Assembly: GCF_021646545.1 (NCBI RefSeq)
Contig: NZ_JAKIRP010000006.1
Location: forward strand, 248,001 to 312,000
DNA length: 64,000 nucleotides
DNA from: Chitinophaga filiformis
GTDB taxonomy: Bacteria; Bacteroidota; Bacteroidia; Chitinophagales; Chitinophagaceae
Direction of reading: 5' to 3'
Part shown: positions 19,042-27,202 of the stretch, one piece after another
How the letters are laid out: every line of letters begins with the position of its first letter
How positions within the stretch are numbered: position 1 is the first letter of the stretch
Translations under genes and position numbers: made by a program
Notes under the pieces: generated by a model
Databases searched by the model: none
Told to the model about the DNA's origin: nothing
The model's input: the letters and a program-made list of their open reading frames with translations, nothing else

Positions 19042-20685
19042 ATGAAAAAGAGAAACTATAATAAATACCTGATCACATTTATATGCCTTGTTGCGCTGTC
19101 AGCCTGTAGTAAGGATTTCCTGAACAGGCCACCGGAAGATGCGATCGTTGATGTGAACTTTTACAAATCAACCGATCAGGTGCTGGCCGGTACCGCGCCA
19201 TTGTACAACATCGTATGGTTTGCCTATAATGATAAAGCATCTCACGGTATCGGAGATGGCAGGGCTGGTGTCCTCATGTCAGGATCTTACCAGGTGGATA
19301 ATATCAGGATGCAGACAACCGACGTAACTCCTGAAGTTTACAGCTCATGGACGGCCTTCTTCAATGTTGTAGCACAATCCAATATGGTTATCAACAACCT
19401 GACTAAATATACTGCCCCCAGCGTACCTGAAAATGTTAAACAGGCAGGTATTGCGGAAGGACGTTTCATGAGAGGACTGGCCTATTCCTACCTGGTACAG
19501 AACTGGGGCCCTGTTCCCATCATTGTTGATAACAACGTACTGCTGACCGATACCTCCATCACCAGGAATACGGTAGAATCAGTCTGGGAATTCATCATCC
19601 GCGATATGCGTTTTGCTGCGCAGAATTTGCCTGCTACACCACTACTGAAGGGGCGTTTAACCAAATGGGCTGCCGAGGGTATGCTGGCCAAAGCGTTCCT
19701 CACACGCGCCGGCATCTCCGGTTCCCGTAACCAGTCAGACCTTGACAGTGCCGCATGGTATGCCAATGATGTGATAGTGAACAGCGGCGCTGCTTTAATG
19801 AGCAACTACGAAGACCTGTTCCTGATGAAGAATAACAACAACCCTGAAAGCCTGTTTGCATTGCAATGGAAATATGATGGCGACTGGGGTACGCAGAACA
19901 GTGTACAGGCATTCCTGGCTTTCGGTTCGGAAATAACAGGCTTCGGAGACGGATGGGGTGGCGACCTTGGCGCATCTCTCGACCAGCTGCAGTTATACAG
20001 GATAGACGACAAACGCCGTAAAGGTACATTTATGTATCCCGGCGATCACTACTCCTACATACATCAGTCAGTGGACGATCCTAACAATCCCGGTAAGAAG
20101 ATCATACAGGAACTGCAGGTGCCATGGAATTTTGTGGGTACCGAAAGATATAACACAAGGGCCTGGGTGAAAAAATATGTGGTAGGACGTCCTGAAGACA
20201 ATGACGGCAAGGTTACACAGCAACATACAGAGATGAATACCTATATGCTTCGCCTGGCCGATGTGTACCTGGTATATGCGGAAGCTATACTGGGTAGTTC
20301 ACCATCTACCAGCGACGCCAAGGCGCTTCAGTATTTCAACGCCATACGTGCAAGAGCAGGGGTGCCGGCAAAAACCAGCATCACCCCGAACGATATCTAT
20401 GTGGAAAGAAGACTGGAACTAGCCATGGAGGGACAAGCCTGGTACGATATCGTAAGACTGCACTATTATGATCCGGCAAAAGCGATCTCCTTACTGAACA
20501 ACCAGGACAGAGGTACTTACAGGATCGTTGCCAATGCTGCCACGAATGCTACTTCCTGGACTGTTACATCAGACACGCCTGCATTTTATCCGGTAACAGA
20601 AAGCAACTTCTACCTGCCCTACCCTGCCGCGGAAATGACAGCAGCGCCTAATCTGAGAAAACCTCCGGTGCCGTACAAGTTTTAA
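19042..20685 (+). CDS. susD-like: SusD/RagB-family glycan-binding lipoprotein (locus 2)
   Basis: This 547-residue protein has a signal peptide with lipobox (LVALSACSKD, Cys22), an N-terminal SusD-like region (FLNRPPEDAIVDVNFYKS) and a C-terminal SusD region (MLRLADVYLVYAEAILG, ARAGVPAKT, VERRLELAMEGQAWYD). It partners the SusC encoded 20 bp upstream as a surface substrate-capturing lid. Its length and domain order are typical. Confidence 0.94.
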   Translation: MKKRNYNKYLITFICLVALSACSKDFLNRPPEDAIVDVNFYKSTDQVLAGTAPLYNIVWFAYNDKASHGIGDGRAGVLMSGSYQVDNIRMQTTDVTPEVYSSWTAFFNVVAQSNMVINNLTKYTAPSVPENVKQAGIAEGRFMRGLAYSYLVQNWGPVPIIVDNNVLLTDTSITRNTVESVWEFIIRDMRFAAQNLPATPLLKGRLTKWAAEGMLAKAFLTRAGISGSRNQSDLDSAAWYANDVIVNSGAALMSNYEDLFLMKNNNNPESLFALQWKYDGDWGTQNSVQAFLAFGSEITGFGDGWGGDLGASLDQLQLYRIDDKRRKGTFMYPGDHYSYIHQSVDDPNNPGKKIIQELQVPWNFVGTERYNTRAWVKKYVVGRPEDNDGKVTQQHTEMNTYMLRLADVYLVYAEAILGSSPSTSDAKALQYFNAIRARAGVPAKTSITPNDIYVERRLELAMEGQAWYDIVRLHYYDPAKAISLLNNQDRGTYRIVANAATNATSWTVTSDTPAFYPVTESNFYLPYPAAEMTAAPNLRKPPVPYKF

Positions 20686-20702
20686 CAAAAAAAGAAAACG
20701 TT

Positions 20703-21962
20703 ATGACTCACTATATATCAGCCACTATCAGAAAGATGAAATGGATATTCTTTTACATCCTGCCGGTGGCGCTTTCCCTGTTCGCCGCCTGTTCGAAAGA
20801 TGAGAGCCACTCAGGCGTACCTATTGTCAGCAGCGTTACCCTGCTGGATTCTACCAAACAGGATAGCGCCTTTGTAAGGGCATTGCCTGGTACGCTTATA
20901 CTGGTCACCGGTCAGAACCTGGGCGGTATTACACAGGTATCTTTCAACGGACAGGACGCGTATTTTAATCCAACATACAATACTAATACACACCTGATCA
21001 TCACCATCCCGGATAATGCGCCGACAGAGGCAACCGATCCGGATGTGCCGAATACGATCCGTATTGTGACCACGCATGGCGAGACATCCTACTCATTTGT
21101 AGTAGACATACCACCGCCTTCCATTGCGGCTATTTCAAATGAAAATGCACTTCCGGGCGATTCGCTGATCATCTTCGGCTCCAGTCTCTGGCTGATCGAC
21201 AAGATCGTTTTTCCGGGTGGCAGAGAGATCACAGACTTTGCCGCTAACGACGCTGGTACCAGAGTGGGATTGATCATGCCTGACCTGGGTAATGATACCG
21301 GCCGACTGATCATCCGGGCAAAATATGGCAGTACCATGTCTGACGGCCCTTTGAATGACCACCAGAGCGGTGATGTGATCAGCAACCTGACCAATACGGA
21401 TGAAACAGGAGAAACACCGGTATTCAACTGGGCATGGTGGGGTGCGAACAGAACAAACGACGCTACACTCTTCCCGGGTACCAGAGGTGGCTATTTGCAG
21501 AACATTTTCGGCGGTGTAGGCGCCGACGATGGGGCCTGGTGGAATGGCAACCGTTCCGGCAATTTCTCGGATATAAACACCATGTTCACCCCAGATATTA
21601 TGACACAGCAGGCATCCAACTATGCATTGAAGTTTGAGATCAACACGAAGGAACCATGGACTGCCGGTATCAATCTGATCCGCTTTGGCGACAATTACGC
21701 GTACCGCTTCATGCCCTGGTCAGGAGCGCCTGACAACAAATTTGATACAGAAGATAAATGGAGGACCGTTACCATCAATTTAAGTGCCTTTAAAGCAGCC
21801 GCAGATGGCAAAGAAGGAACAGGCGCCGGTGCTGTAACCATGGGAGATCTGCTGAAGCCCGACGGTGTTGTAGCATTTGGTTATCGTTTCATCACAGAAG
21901 ATGCTCCTGTAGATGTGTATAATGCTGCCTTCGACAATTTCAGAATTATTAAGATAAGATAG
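20703..21962 (+). CDS. IPT/TIG surface glycan-binding lipoprotein (SGBP-B-like)
   Basis: This protein of up to 419 residues has a lipobox (LSLFAACSKD), so it should be surface lipidated. The start at 20703 or the ATG at 20736 (MKWIFFYIL) are both possible; the second gives the cleaner signal. Two IPT/TIG-like Ig folds follow (PGTLILVTGQNLGGITQVSFN and LPGDSLIIFGSSLWLIDKIVF), then a C-terminal domain of about 200 residues rich in Trp (NWAWWGANR, DGAWWNGN, EPWTAG). This layout matches SGBP-B proteins such as that of the xyloglucan locus, where the last domain binds the glycan. It lies 17 bp after susD, in the operon. It has no enzymatic motif. Confidence 0.82.
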   Translation: MTHYISATIRKMKWIFFYILPVALSLFAACSKDESHSGVPIVSSVTLLDSTKQDSAFVRALPGTLILVTGQNLGGITQVSFNGQDAYFNPTYNTNTHLIITIPDNAPTEATDPDVPNTIRIVTTHGETSYSFVVDIPPPSIAAISNENALPGDSLIIFGSSLWLIDKIVFPGGREITDFAANDAGTRVGLIMPDLGNDTGRLIIRAKYGSTMSDGPLNDHQSGDVISNLTNTDETGETPVFNWAWWGANRTNDATLFPGTRGGYLQNIFGGVGADDGAWWNGNRSGNFSDINTMFTPDIMTQQASNYALKFEINTKEPWTAGINLIRFGDNYAYRFMPWSGAPDNKFDTEDKWRTVTINLSAFKAAADGKEGTGAGAVTMGDLLKPDGVVAFGYRFITEDAPVDVYNAAFDNFRIIKIR

Positions 21963-21992
21963 TAGACGTTAGTTAGTTACCGGGAAAAGATC

Positions 21993-22020
21993 AGGTCCGC
22001 AGAAGCAATTCTGTGGGCCT
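21993..22020 (+). terminator. Possible attenuator hairpin
   Basis: A 12-bp stem (AGGTCCGCAGAA with TTCTGTGGGCCT, two G-U pairs) and a GCAA tetraloop lie between the glycan-binding protein and the glycosidase. Only GTCTT follows, so it may be an mRNA-stabilising or partial termination hairpin that lowers expression of the last gene. Confidence 0.4.
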
Positions 22021-22053
22021 GTCTTAAAACTATCACTAAATAAAATTTCGCGG

Positions 22054-23796
22054 ATGAAGAGAATATCAGCTATCTGTTCAATATATATGGGACTATTGAT
22101 AGCACCAGCATGCAGCAAGAACGGCACTGAAAAATATAACAATGAAAATAACGACGGCGATACAACCGAAGTGACTGTAAAACCTGATGACCCTTCAGTG
22201 GCAGCCAGTATAGGGTTCTTCCAGGACCAGTGGGCGCCAAAGAATTTCAACGCGCCGCCTTATACCGAGACCTCCCTCCCTTCATCAACAGCATATACAG
22301 TGAATGTAGACGCTTCCGTTGTACTGACGAAAATCTCTCCGGCGCTATTTGGCAATAATAGTAATCCCTACATGAGCCAGATGGTAACAGAGCCCGTACT
22401 GATGGAACACCTGACCAAACTGCATCCGGGCATTATCAGATTCCCCGGCGGCAATATCAGTAGTGTTTATTTCTGGAACAGGCAGCCCGGCAATCCGCCA
22501 GCCGATGCACCTGCAAAGCTCGTGAATGCCGATGGTTTCCAGACAGATCCCGGGTACTGGTATGGTGGTAACACAGACGGCTGGACACTGTCTGTCGAGA
22601 ACTATTACAAAATGTTACAGCAAACGGGCAATGAAGGGATCATCACCGTCAATTACGGTTATGCGAGATATGGTACCGGCGCCGACCCCGTCGCCGCGGC
22701 CGCACATCTGGCGGCTGATTGGGTAAGGTATGACAACGGGCGTACAAAATACTGGGAAGTAGGTAACGAAAGCAATGGCACCTGGCAGGCCGGATACAGG
22801 ATAGATGTATCGCAGAACAAAGATGGACAACCGGAACTGGTAAGCGGACAGCTATATGGCCGCCATTATAAAGTATTTGCAGACTCAATGCGTAAGGCAG
22901 CTGCTGAAAAGGGTAACACGATCTATATCGGCGCGCAATTGCTGGAACATGAACCTGCTTTCTGGGCAAACAATACAGATAAACAATGGAACACCGGCGT
23001 ATTGCAACAGGCAGCCGCTGCCACAGATTACTTTATCGTACACAGCTATTATACACCTTACAATACGAATTCAAATCCGCAGGAGGTACTTGCTTCTGCC
23101 ACCACCGTTACCAAAGCGATATATGATTATCTGTCCTCTTCCATCACCGGCAATGGTGCTACTATGAAACCTATAGCGCTGACAGAGTGGAACATCTTTG
23201 CAGTTGGCTCACAACAAATGGTATCGCAGGTGGCAGGCATGCATGCTGTAATGGTATGGGGTGAGCTGATGAAGAACAAGTTTGGCATGGCCAGTCGCTG
23301 GGACCTTGCCAATGCCTGGGAAAATGGCAATGATATGGGGCTTTTCAGCCAGGGAGAATCAGCTTCCGGCGAAACAAGATGGACGCCAAGACCGGCCTTT
23401 TATTACCAGTATTTCCTGCAGAAATTCCTGGGTGACAGATGCATCAATGCAACGGTATCTGACAGCAGTGCCAATATTAATGCATATGCATCCACCTTTA
23501 CTTCCGGAGAGGTCTCTGTAACACTGGTGAACAGGGGGACTATGACGCAAAATGTAGCGCTTAAGTTTAAGAATTTCAACGCCGGCAGCCGTTTTTACTG
23601 GTATGTATTAAACGGCGGAGAAGGCAGTACCGGCTTCTCCCGTAAGGTATTTATAAATGGCGAAGGTCCTTCAGGTGCAGCAGGCGGTCCTGCCGCTTAT
23701 ACCACTTTGAAGGCCTATGCTGCCAATACCGGCAATGGCGTAAAGATCGCCTTGCCGCCAATGTCTGTCGTCAATTTGGTTGTGGATAAAAAATAG
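22054..23796 (+). CDS. Exported clan GH-A-like glycoside hydrolase, lipoprotein
   Basis: This 580-residue protein has a signal and lipobox (LLIAPACSKN, Cys20), an acidic linker and a TIM-barrel core. The clan GH-A pattern is present: acid/base Glu239 in WEVGNESNG and probable nucleophile Glu378 in ALTEWN, 139 residues apart, with HSYYTPYN before the second. A C-terminal beta domain follows (VSVTLVNRGTM to MSVVNLVVDKK), as in arabinofuranosidase-like enzymes of GH51/GH44-like architecture. I cannot fix the family or substrate. It closes the locus 2 operon 91 bp after the glycan-binding lipoprotein, so it probably makes the first cut at the cell surface. A hairpin follows the stop. Confidence 0.72.
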   Translation: MKRISAICSIYMGLLIAPACSKNGTEKYNNENNDGDTTEVTVKPDDPSVAASIGFFQDQWAPKNFNAPPYTETSLPSSTAYTVNVDASVVLTKISPALFGNNSNPYMSQMVTEPVLMEHLTKLHPGIIRFPGGNISSVYFWNRQPGNPPADAPAKLVNADGFQTDPGYWYGGNTDGWTLSVENYYKMLQQTGNEGIITVNYGYARYGTGADPVAAAAHLAADWVRYDNGRTKYWEVGNESNGTWQAGYRIDVSQNKDGQPELVSGQLYGRHYKVFADSMRKAAAEKGNTIYIGAQLLEHEPAFWANNTDKQWNTGVLQQAAAATDYFIVHSYYTPYNTNSNPQEVLASATTVTKAIYDYLSSSITGNGATMKPIALTEWNIFAVGSQQMVSQVAGMHAVMVWGELMKNKFGMASRWDLANAWENGNDMGLFSQGESASGETRWTPRPAFYYQYFLQKFLGDRCINATVSDSSANINAYASTFTSGEVSVTLVNRGTMTQNVALKFKNFNAGSRFYWYVLNGGEGSTGFSRKVFINGEGPSGAAGGPAAYTTLKAYAANTGNGVKIALPPMSVVNLVVDKK

Positions 23797-23805
23797 GCTA
23801 CCAAA

Positions 23806-23834
23806 AGCCGGTATCGTTTCCACGATGCCGGTCT
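23806..23834 (+). terminator. Terminator of locus 2
   Basis: A 10-bp stem, CCGGTATCGT with ACGATGCCGG (one G-U), with a TTCC loop and a following TCTTTAC, begins 12 bp after the glycosidase stop and separates the operon from the MFS gene. Confidence 0.65.
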
Positions 23835-23907
23835 TTACTTCTACGGTACCGGGAATGAAATTTGTAATAGACGCTGAAACAATGATGACAACATTAACAG
23901 CGGACTT

Positions 23908-25374
23908 ATGAATTTAAAACCGAAAGAGGTATTAACGGAGAGTGAAGTCCAGCGGGGAATGCGTGTAGTGATATGGGACGGGCTTGCTTCAGAAATGATG
24001 ACGACTTTCACCGGTAGTGCCTTCCTGGTAGCGATGGCTCTTCTGATGGGCGCGAACAATGTACAGATCGGGATACTCGCAGCACTGCCAACATTCACCA
24101 ATATTTTTCAACTCATTTCAATATGGCTGGTCCGTAAGTTTAACAACCGGCGGGGCATTGCTGTGTTCTGTGCTTTTTTAGCAAGGTTTCCGCTGGTATG
24201 TATCGGTATCAGTGCTTTATGGTTTGCCGGTAGCTCTATCAGCATACTTATCTTCTTCCTTTTCTTTTACTACCTCTTCGGTTCTATTGCGGGTCCGGCC
24301 TGGAACTCGTGGATGAAGGACCTCATCCCCGAAAATATGCTGGGCAATTACTTCTCCCGGCGCAGCCGATATAACCAGATACTGGATGTGGTACTAAGTA
24401 TCGTGCTGGCCGTACTGCTGGACTTTGTTAAAAGCAGGTACCCGGAGTATGAGCTGCGCGTGTATGCCATTTTTTTCATCATTGCGGGCATTGTAGGCAC
24501 CATTGGAGGATATGTGCTGTCCTGGGCGCCTGAACCGCAATCATACCTTTCCAGTGCAAATATCCTTTCTTTATTCAAGCAGCCTTTAAGAGATAAAAAT
24601 TTCCGCAGATTGCTGACATTTAACTCCGCCTGGGTATTTGCACTGAATATCGCCATTCCGTTCTTTACCGTTTTTATGATGAAAGCGCTGAGACTGCCTA
24701 TTTCCTACATCATTATCCTTTCCATCATCAGTCAGTTGTCGAGTATTATGACCATACGTATATGGGGAACTTTCGCCGACAAGTATAGCAATAAGACCAT
24801 TATCGCACTAAGCGCCCCCATATACATTGTGTGCATCATTGCATGGTGTTTTGTCGGGATGTACTCCAACTTTTATATTAACCTGCTCCTGCTGACCGGC
24901 ATTCACATATTCAGTGGCATTTCCACCGCGGGTATCAACCTTTCGCTGACCAACATCGGCCTGAAACTGGCCCCCCGGGAAGACGCCATTGTATATCTGT
25001 CAGTTAAGAATATTATCACCGCCTTCTTTTCCTCACTAGGACCGCTGGCAGGTGGTATACTGGCAGACTATTTCACCAGCAGGAGCCTGATGATCACTGC
25101 TACATGGCACTCTCCCGGTTTTACCAAAGCAGGCCGGCTGGTATCTTTACACGATTGGAACTTCCTGTTCCTGATAGGCGCGCTACTGGCATTGCTATCA
25201 ATGGAACTGCTGGCCCACGTCAATGAAGTGGGTGAAGTTGATAAAGATGTGGTGAAAAAAGTCATGCGTAAAAGCATCAAAAGAGACCTTAAGGAGTATT
25301 TCCTGATAGGCAACATTATCAACTGGCATGAGCAGTTACGGACCATTATCAAGCTGAAGCGGAGAAGTGTCTGA
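23908..25374 (+). CDS. MFS transporter
   Basis: This 488-residue integral membrane protein has about 12 hydrophobic segments. It shows MFS features: a loop 2-3-like region (LVRKFNNRRG), a WNSWMKDLIPENMLGNYFSRR segment between helices 4 and 5 and a matching RIWGTFADKYSNK segment in the second half. The conserved loop (around residue 145) resembles the widespread bacterial MFS family of unknown substrate found near sugar catabolic genes. It is downstream of locus 2 after a terminator, so it may take up the released sugar across the inner membrane, but this is only inferred from position. Confidence 0.8.
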   Translation: MNLKPKEVLTESEVQRGMRVVIWDGLASEMMTTFTGSAFLVAMALLMGANNVQIGILAALPTFTNIFQLISIWLVRKFNNRRGIAVFCAFLARFPLVCIGISALWFAGSSISILIFFLFFYYLFGSIAGPAWNSWMKDLIPENMLGNYFSRRSRYNQILDVVLSIVLAVLLDFVKSRYPEYELRVYAIFFIIAGIVGTIGGYVLSWAPEPQSYLSSANILSLFKQPLRDKNFRRLLTFNSAWVFALNIAIPFFTVFMMKALRLPISYIIILSIISQLSSIMTIRIWGTFADKYSNKTIIALSAPIYIVCIIAWCFVGMYSNFYINLLLLTGIHIFSGISTAGINLSLTNIGLKLAPREDAIVYLSVKNIITAFFSSLGPLAGGILADYFTSRSLMITATWHSPGFTKAGRLVSLHDWNFLFLIGALLALLSMELLAHVNEVGEVDKDVVKKVMRKSIKRDLKEYFLIGNIINWHEQLRTIIKLKRRSV

Positions 25375-25387
25375 CCAGATACTTCCT

Positions 25388-25855
25388 TTACGGCTGATAA
25401 GGACCTCCGGGCACGCCCCATCCCCACTTAGGCATAGGCTCTTCTGTGTTCATATTGATGTCGGTCAGATTGGAGTTCATCACCGCCAGGCGGGTACCCC
25501 ATTCCAGGTACGCCATAAAAGCAGACCTGAACTCTGGATCGTCCGGTAGTCCCAGTTCATCAGCTGTTTCCACCAGCAGTTTTACCCATTGTTTACGGTG
25601 CTGTTCAGTCAGGTGCTTTCCGATGTGTTTCTGTATCATACGGAAGTGGCTTCCTTCATTGGTGCTGTAAAATGCCGGACCACCAAATACTTCTGCAATA
25701 AAATGGGCTACATGCAGCTGGTGTTCTTTAGACATATGCCTGAAAACAGGTTCCAGTAAATCGTCCTGAAGCACCTTAGCATAAAAGCGGTCTGTCAGTT
25801 TTTCAAATACGGGCATTCCTCCGGCCCATTCATACAACGTGGGTATACTACTCAT
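25388..25855 (-). CDS. Group II truncated haemoglobin
   Basis: This 155-residue protein has the trHb2 layout: LYEWAGGMPVFEKLTDRFYAKVLQDD at the start (helix A/B), LEPVFRHM, then EVFGGPAFYS, and a proximal-His region RMIQKHIGKHLTEQHRKQW (likely His77). The Trp in the G helix (about Trp90) is present. A C-terminal extension rich in Pro/Gly/Trp goes beyond the globin fold. Such globins bind O2 and NO. It lies 16 bp after the ABM-domain gene on the same strand, so the two probably form an operon controlled from the HxlR intergenic region. Confidence 0.85.
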   Translation of the reverse strand: MSSIPTLYEWAGGMPVFEKLTDRFYAKVLQDDLLEPVFRHMSKEHQLHVAHFIAEVFGGPAFYSTNEGSHFRMIQKHIGKHLTEQHRKQWVKLLVETADELGLPDDPEFRSAFMAYLEWGTRLAVMNSNLTDINMNTEEPMPKWGWGVPGGPYQP

Positions 25856-25871
25856 ATAGGTTCTTTACTTA

Positions 25872-26273
25872 TTATCTTTTCCAGTTTACCAGGGGCGGAT
25901 GATAATGTTTCATCTCAGCGATATTACTATAAAATGGTTTAACAAGCTGAAAAAATCCGGTAAACTGTTCACTTTTGCGGAACCGCTGCAGGTGATCTTC
26001 TTCTGATGTCCAGTAAATAGTGACGATGTAATGGTCCGGTTCATCGCTTCCCTTGATAATGTTATACCCTTTACAATAAGGCGATGCCTCTAACAGTTTT
26101 CCCGCATCGAGATAAGCCTTTTCAAAAGCAGCATGGTTTGACGAGGGAATGTTGTACCTGATAATTTCAATACTATAGTGCTGGTTGTCTTCCATATTTT
26201 TTTTAGTTTGTGCAAAGGATTGAGCTGTTATAAACAGACAAAAAATGGTGATAATGCGGGATATTTTTTTCAT
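25872..26273 (-). CDS. Exported ABM-domain protein
   Basis: This 133-residue protein starts at MKKISRIITIF (an ATG six codons upstream would precede a weaker signal). After a signal (SFAQ) comes an antibiotic-biosynthesis-monooxygenase fold: EIIRYNIPSSNHAAFEKAYLDAG, KGYNIIKGSDEPDHYIVTIYW and a helix ending FSGF-like. ABM proteins can oxidise quinones or polyaromatics or act as haem-related enzymes; here the periplasmic location is unusual for quinol monooxygenases. It is divergent from hxlR and upstream of the globin, suggesting a quinone- or NO-stress function. Confidence 0.72.
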   Translation of the reverse strand: MKKISRIITIFCLFITAQSFAQTKKNMEDNQHYSIEIIRYNIPSSNHAAFEKAYLDAGKLLEASPYCKGYNIIKGSDEPDHYIVTIYWTSEEDHLQRFRKSEQFTGFFQLVKPFYSNIAEMKHYHPPLVNWKR

Positions 26274-26311
26274 GGACTCAAGTTGCCACATTTTACTGGT
26301 TCCGGCAATAA

Positions 26312-26327
26312 CTTACCAAAAAGTAAG
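26312..26327. promoter_or_regulatory. Likely HxlR operator
   Basis: CTTAC and GTAAG flank six bases (CAAAAA). The site is about 39 bp from the starts of both divergent genes, so a bound HxlR dimer could control both its own gene and the ABM/globin operon. Confidence 0.6.
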
Positions 26328-26365
26328 CCCGCGAGGAACTTCTTTATCGTCTAATTTCGTAGCCT

Positions 26366-26731
26366 GTGATCAAACTAAATAATAAAACGTATACCTGTCC
26401 TGTTGATGTGACGCTGAGCTTTATTGGCGGCAAATGGAAGATACTGATCCTTTCTCATCTCAATATTTTTACCGACAAAGGATTCAGTGAGATAAGAGAT
26501 AACTTACCGGGTATATCAGAGAAGATGCTGGTACAACAACTCAAAGAACTGGAAAGGGATCAGCTGATTGAAAAAAAGGTGCTTTCCTTAAAGCCTTACC
26601 GGGTGCAGTATAACATTACACCGACGGGTAAGTCTTTATCACCGTTGTTTGATTTCCTGAGCGAGTATGGGATTAATTACCTTAAAAAGCATGGTATAGA
26701 CTACATTAAAGATCAGCAGCTGTATAAATAA
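26366..26731 (+). CDS. HxlR-family transcriptional regulator
   Basis: This 121-residue protein carries the HxlR signature: YTCPVDVTLSFIGGKWKILIL, then FSEIRDNLPGISEKMLVQQLKELERDQLIEKK and VQYNITPTGKSLSPLF. The Cys near residue 11 is the conserved one used as a redox switch in YodB- and HypR-like members. The start is a GTG at 26366. It divergently flanks the ABM-domain gene with a palindromic site between, which fits control of an oxidative or electrophile response. Only one regulatory Cys is present in the N-terminal position. Confidence 0.9.
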   Translation: MIKLNNKTYTCPVDVTLSFIGGKWKILILSHLNIFTDKGFSEIRDNLPGISEKMLVQQLKELERDQLIEKKVLSLKPYRVQYNITPTGKSLSPLFDFLSEYGINYLKKHGIDYIKDQQLYK

Positions 26732-26910
26732 AAAACAGGTTAAACGATTACAATAACTTAACACGCCGCCATATTGATCTCTTCCAAACTCCTGGAAGCT
26801 ACTATTCAATTAAATAGTATAAACAACAATCCTGTAGCGTATTTTTTACTGTAAAAAATGCAGACAGTACAGGATGCCTTTATCAATTTTTTTTGTTTAA
26901 TTTTATATTG

Positions 26911-26918
26911 TTACTTTG
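26911..26918 (+). promoter_or_regulatory. -7-like promoter element for locus 3
   Basis: TTACTTTG matches TAnnTTTG at seven of eight positions, with TTTG at 26892-26895 upstream (15 nt between). It would give an mRNA leader of about 280 nt before susC. Confidence 0.35.
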
Positions 26919-26955
26919 ACACTATTATATCCGGTTTGACCCGTTAAAGATATCA

Positions 26956-27075
26956 ATGACCGGCAAGGAAATAGCCCACGAGATCAGGCCCAATATTCTG
27001 TACATCATCAATCTACCGGATATTCAATCCCATTTATTATCGTTCATCAACCAAGAAAACAACGTTATGACCTGA
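26956..27075 (+). CDS. Possible 39-residue leader ORF
   Basis: A small frame beginning MTGKEIAHEIRPNIL and ending in QENNVMT lies 128 bp before susC, inside the predicted long leader. It has no signal peptide and matches no family I recognise. It could be a leader peptide, the remnant of a gene, or chance. Confidence 0.25.
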   Translation: MTGKEIAHEIRPNILYIINLPDIQSHLLSFINQENNVMT

Positions 27076-27202
27076 AGTAATGCTACACAACTAATTCCAT
27101 GTTATGCAGGGAAAGCCCTACCAGTACATTTCCTGACCTGAAACGCATTCCGGGTACAGCGAGGGCTCCGGTATGTATTCTTCCATCGTTTAATGAAAAC
27201 AC

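Larger units (their letters stand above)
26732..27202. other. Long leader/regulatory gap ahead of susC (locus 3)
   Basis: This 471-bp gap is AT-rich in 26830-26950. It holds a -7-like element (26911-26918) and one small open frame (26956-27075). I saw no regulator gene and no operator palindrome. Confidence 0.45.
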
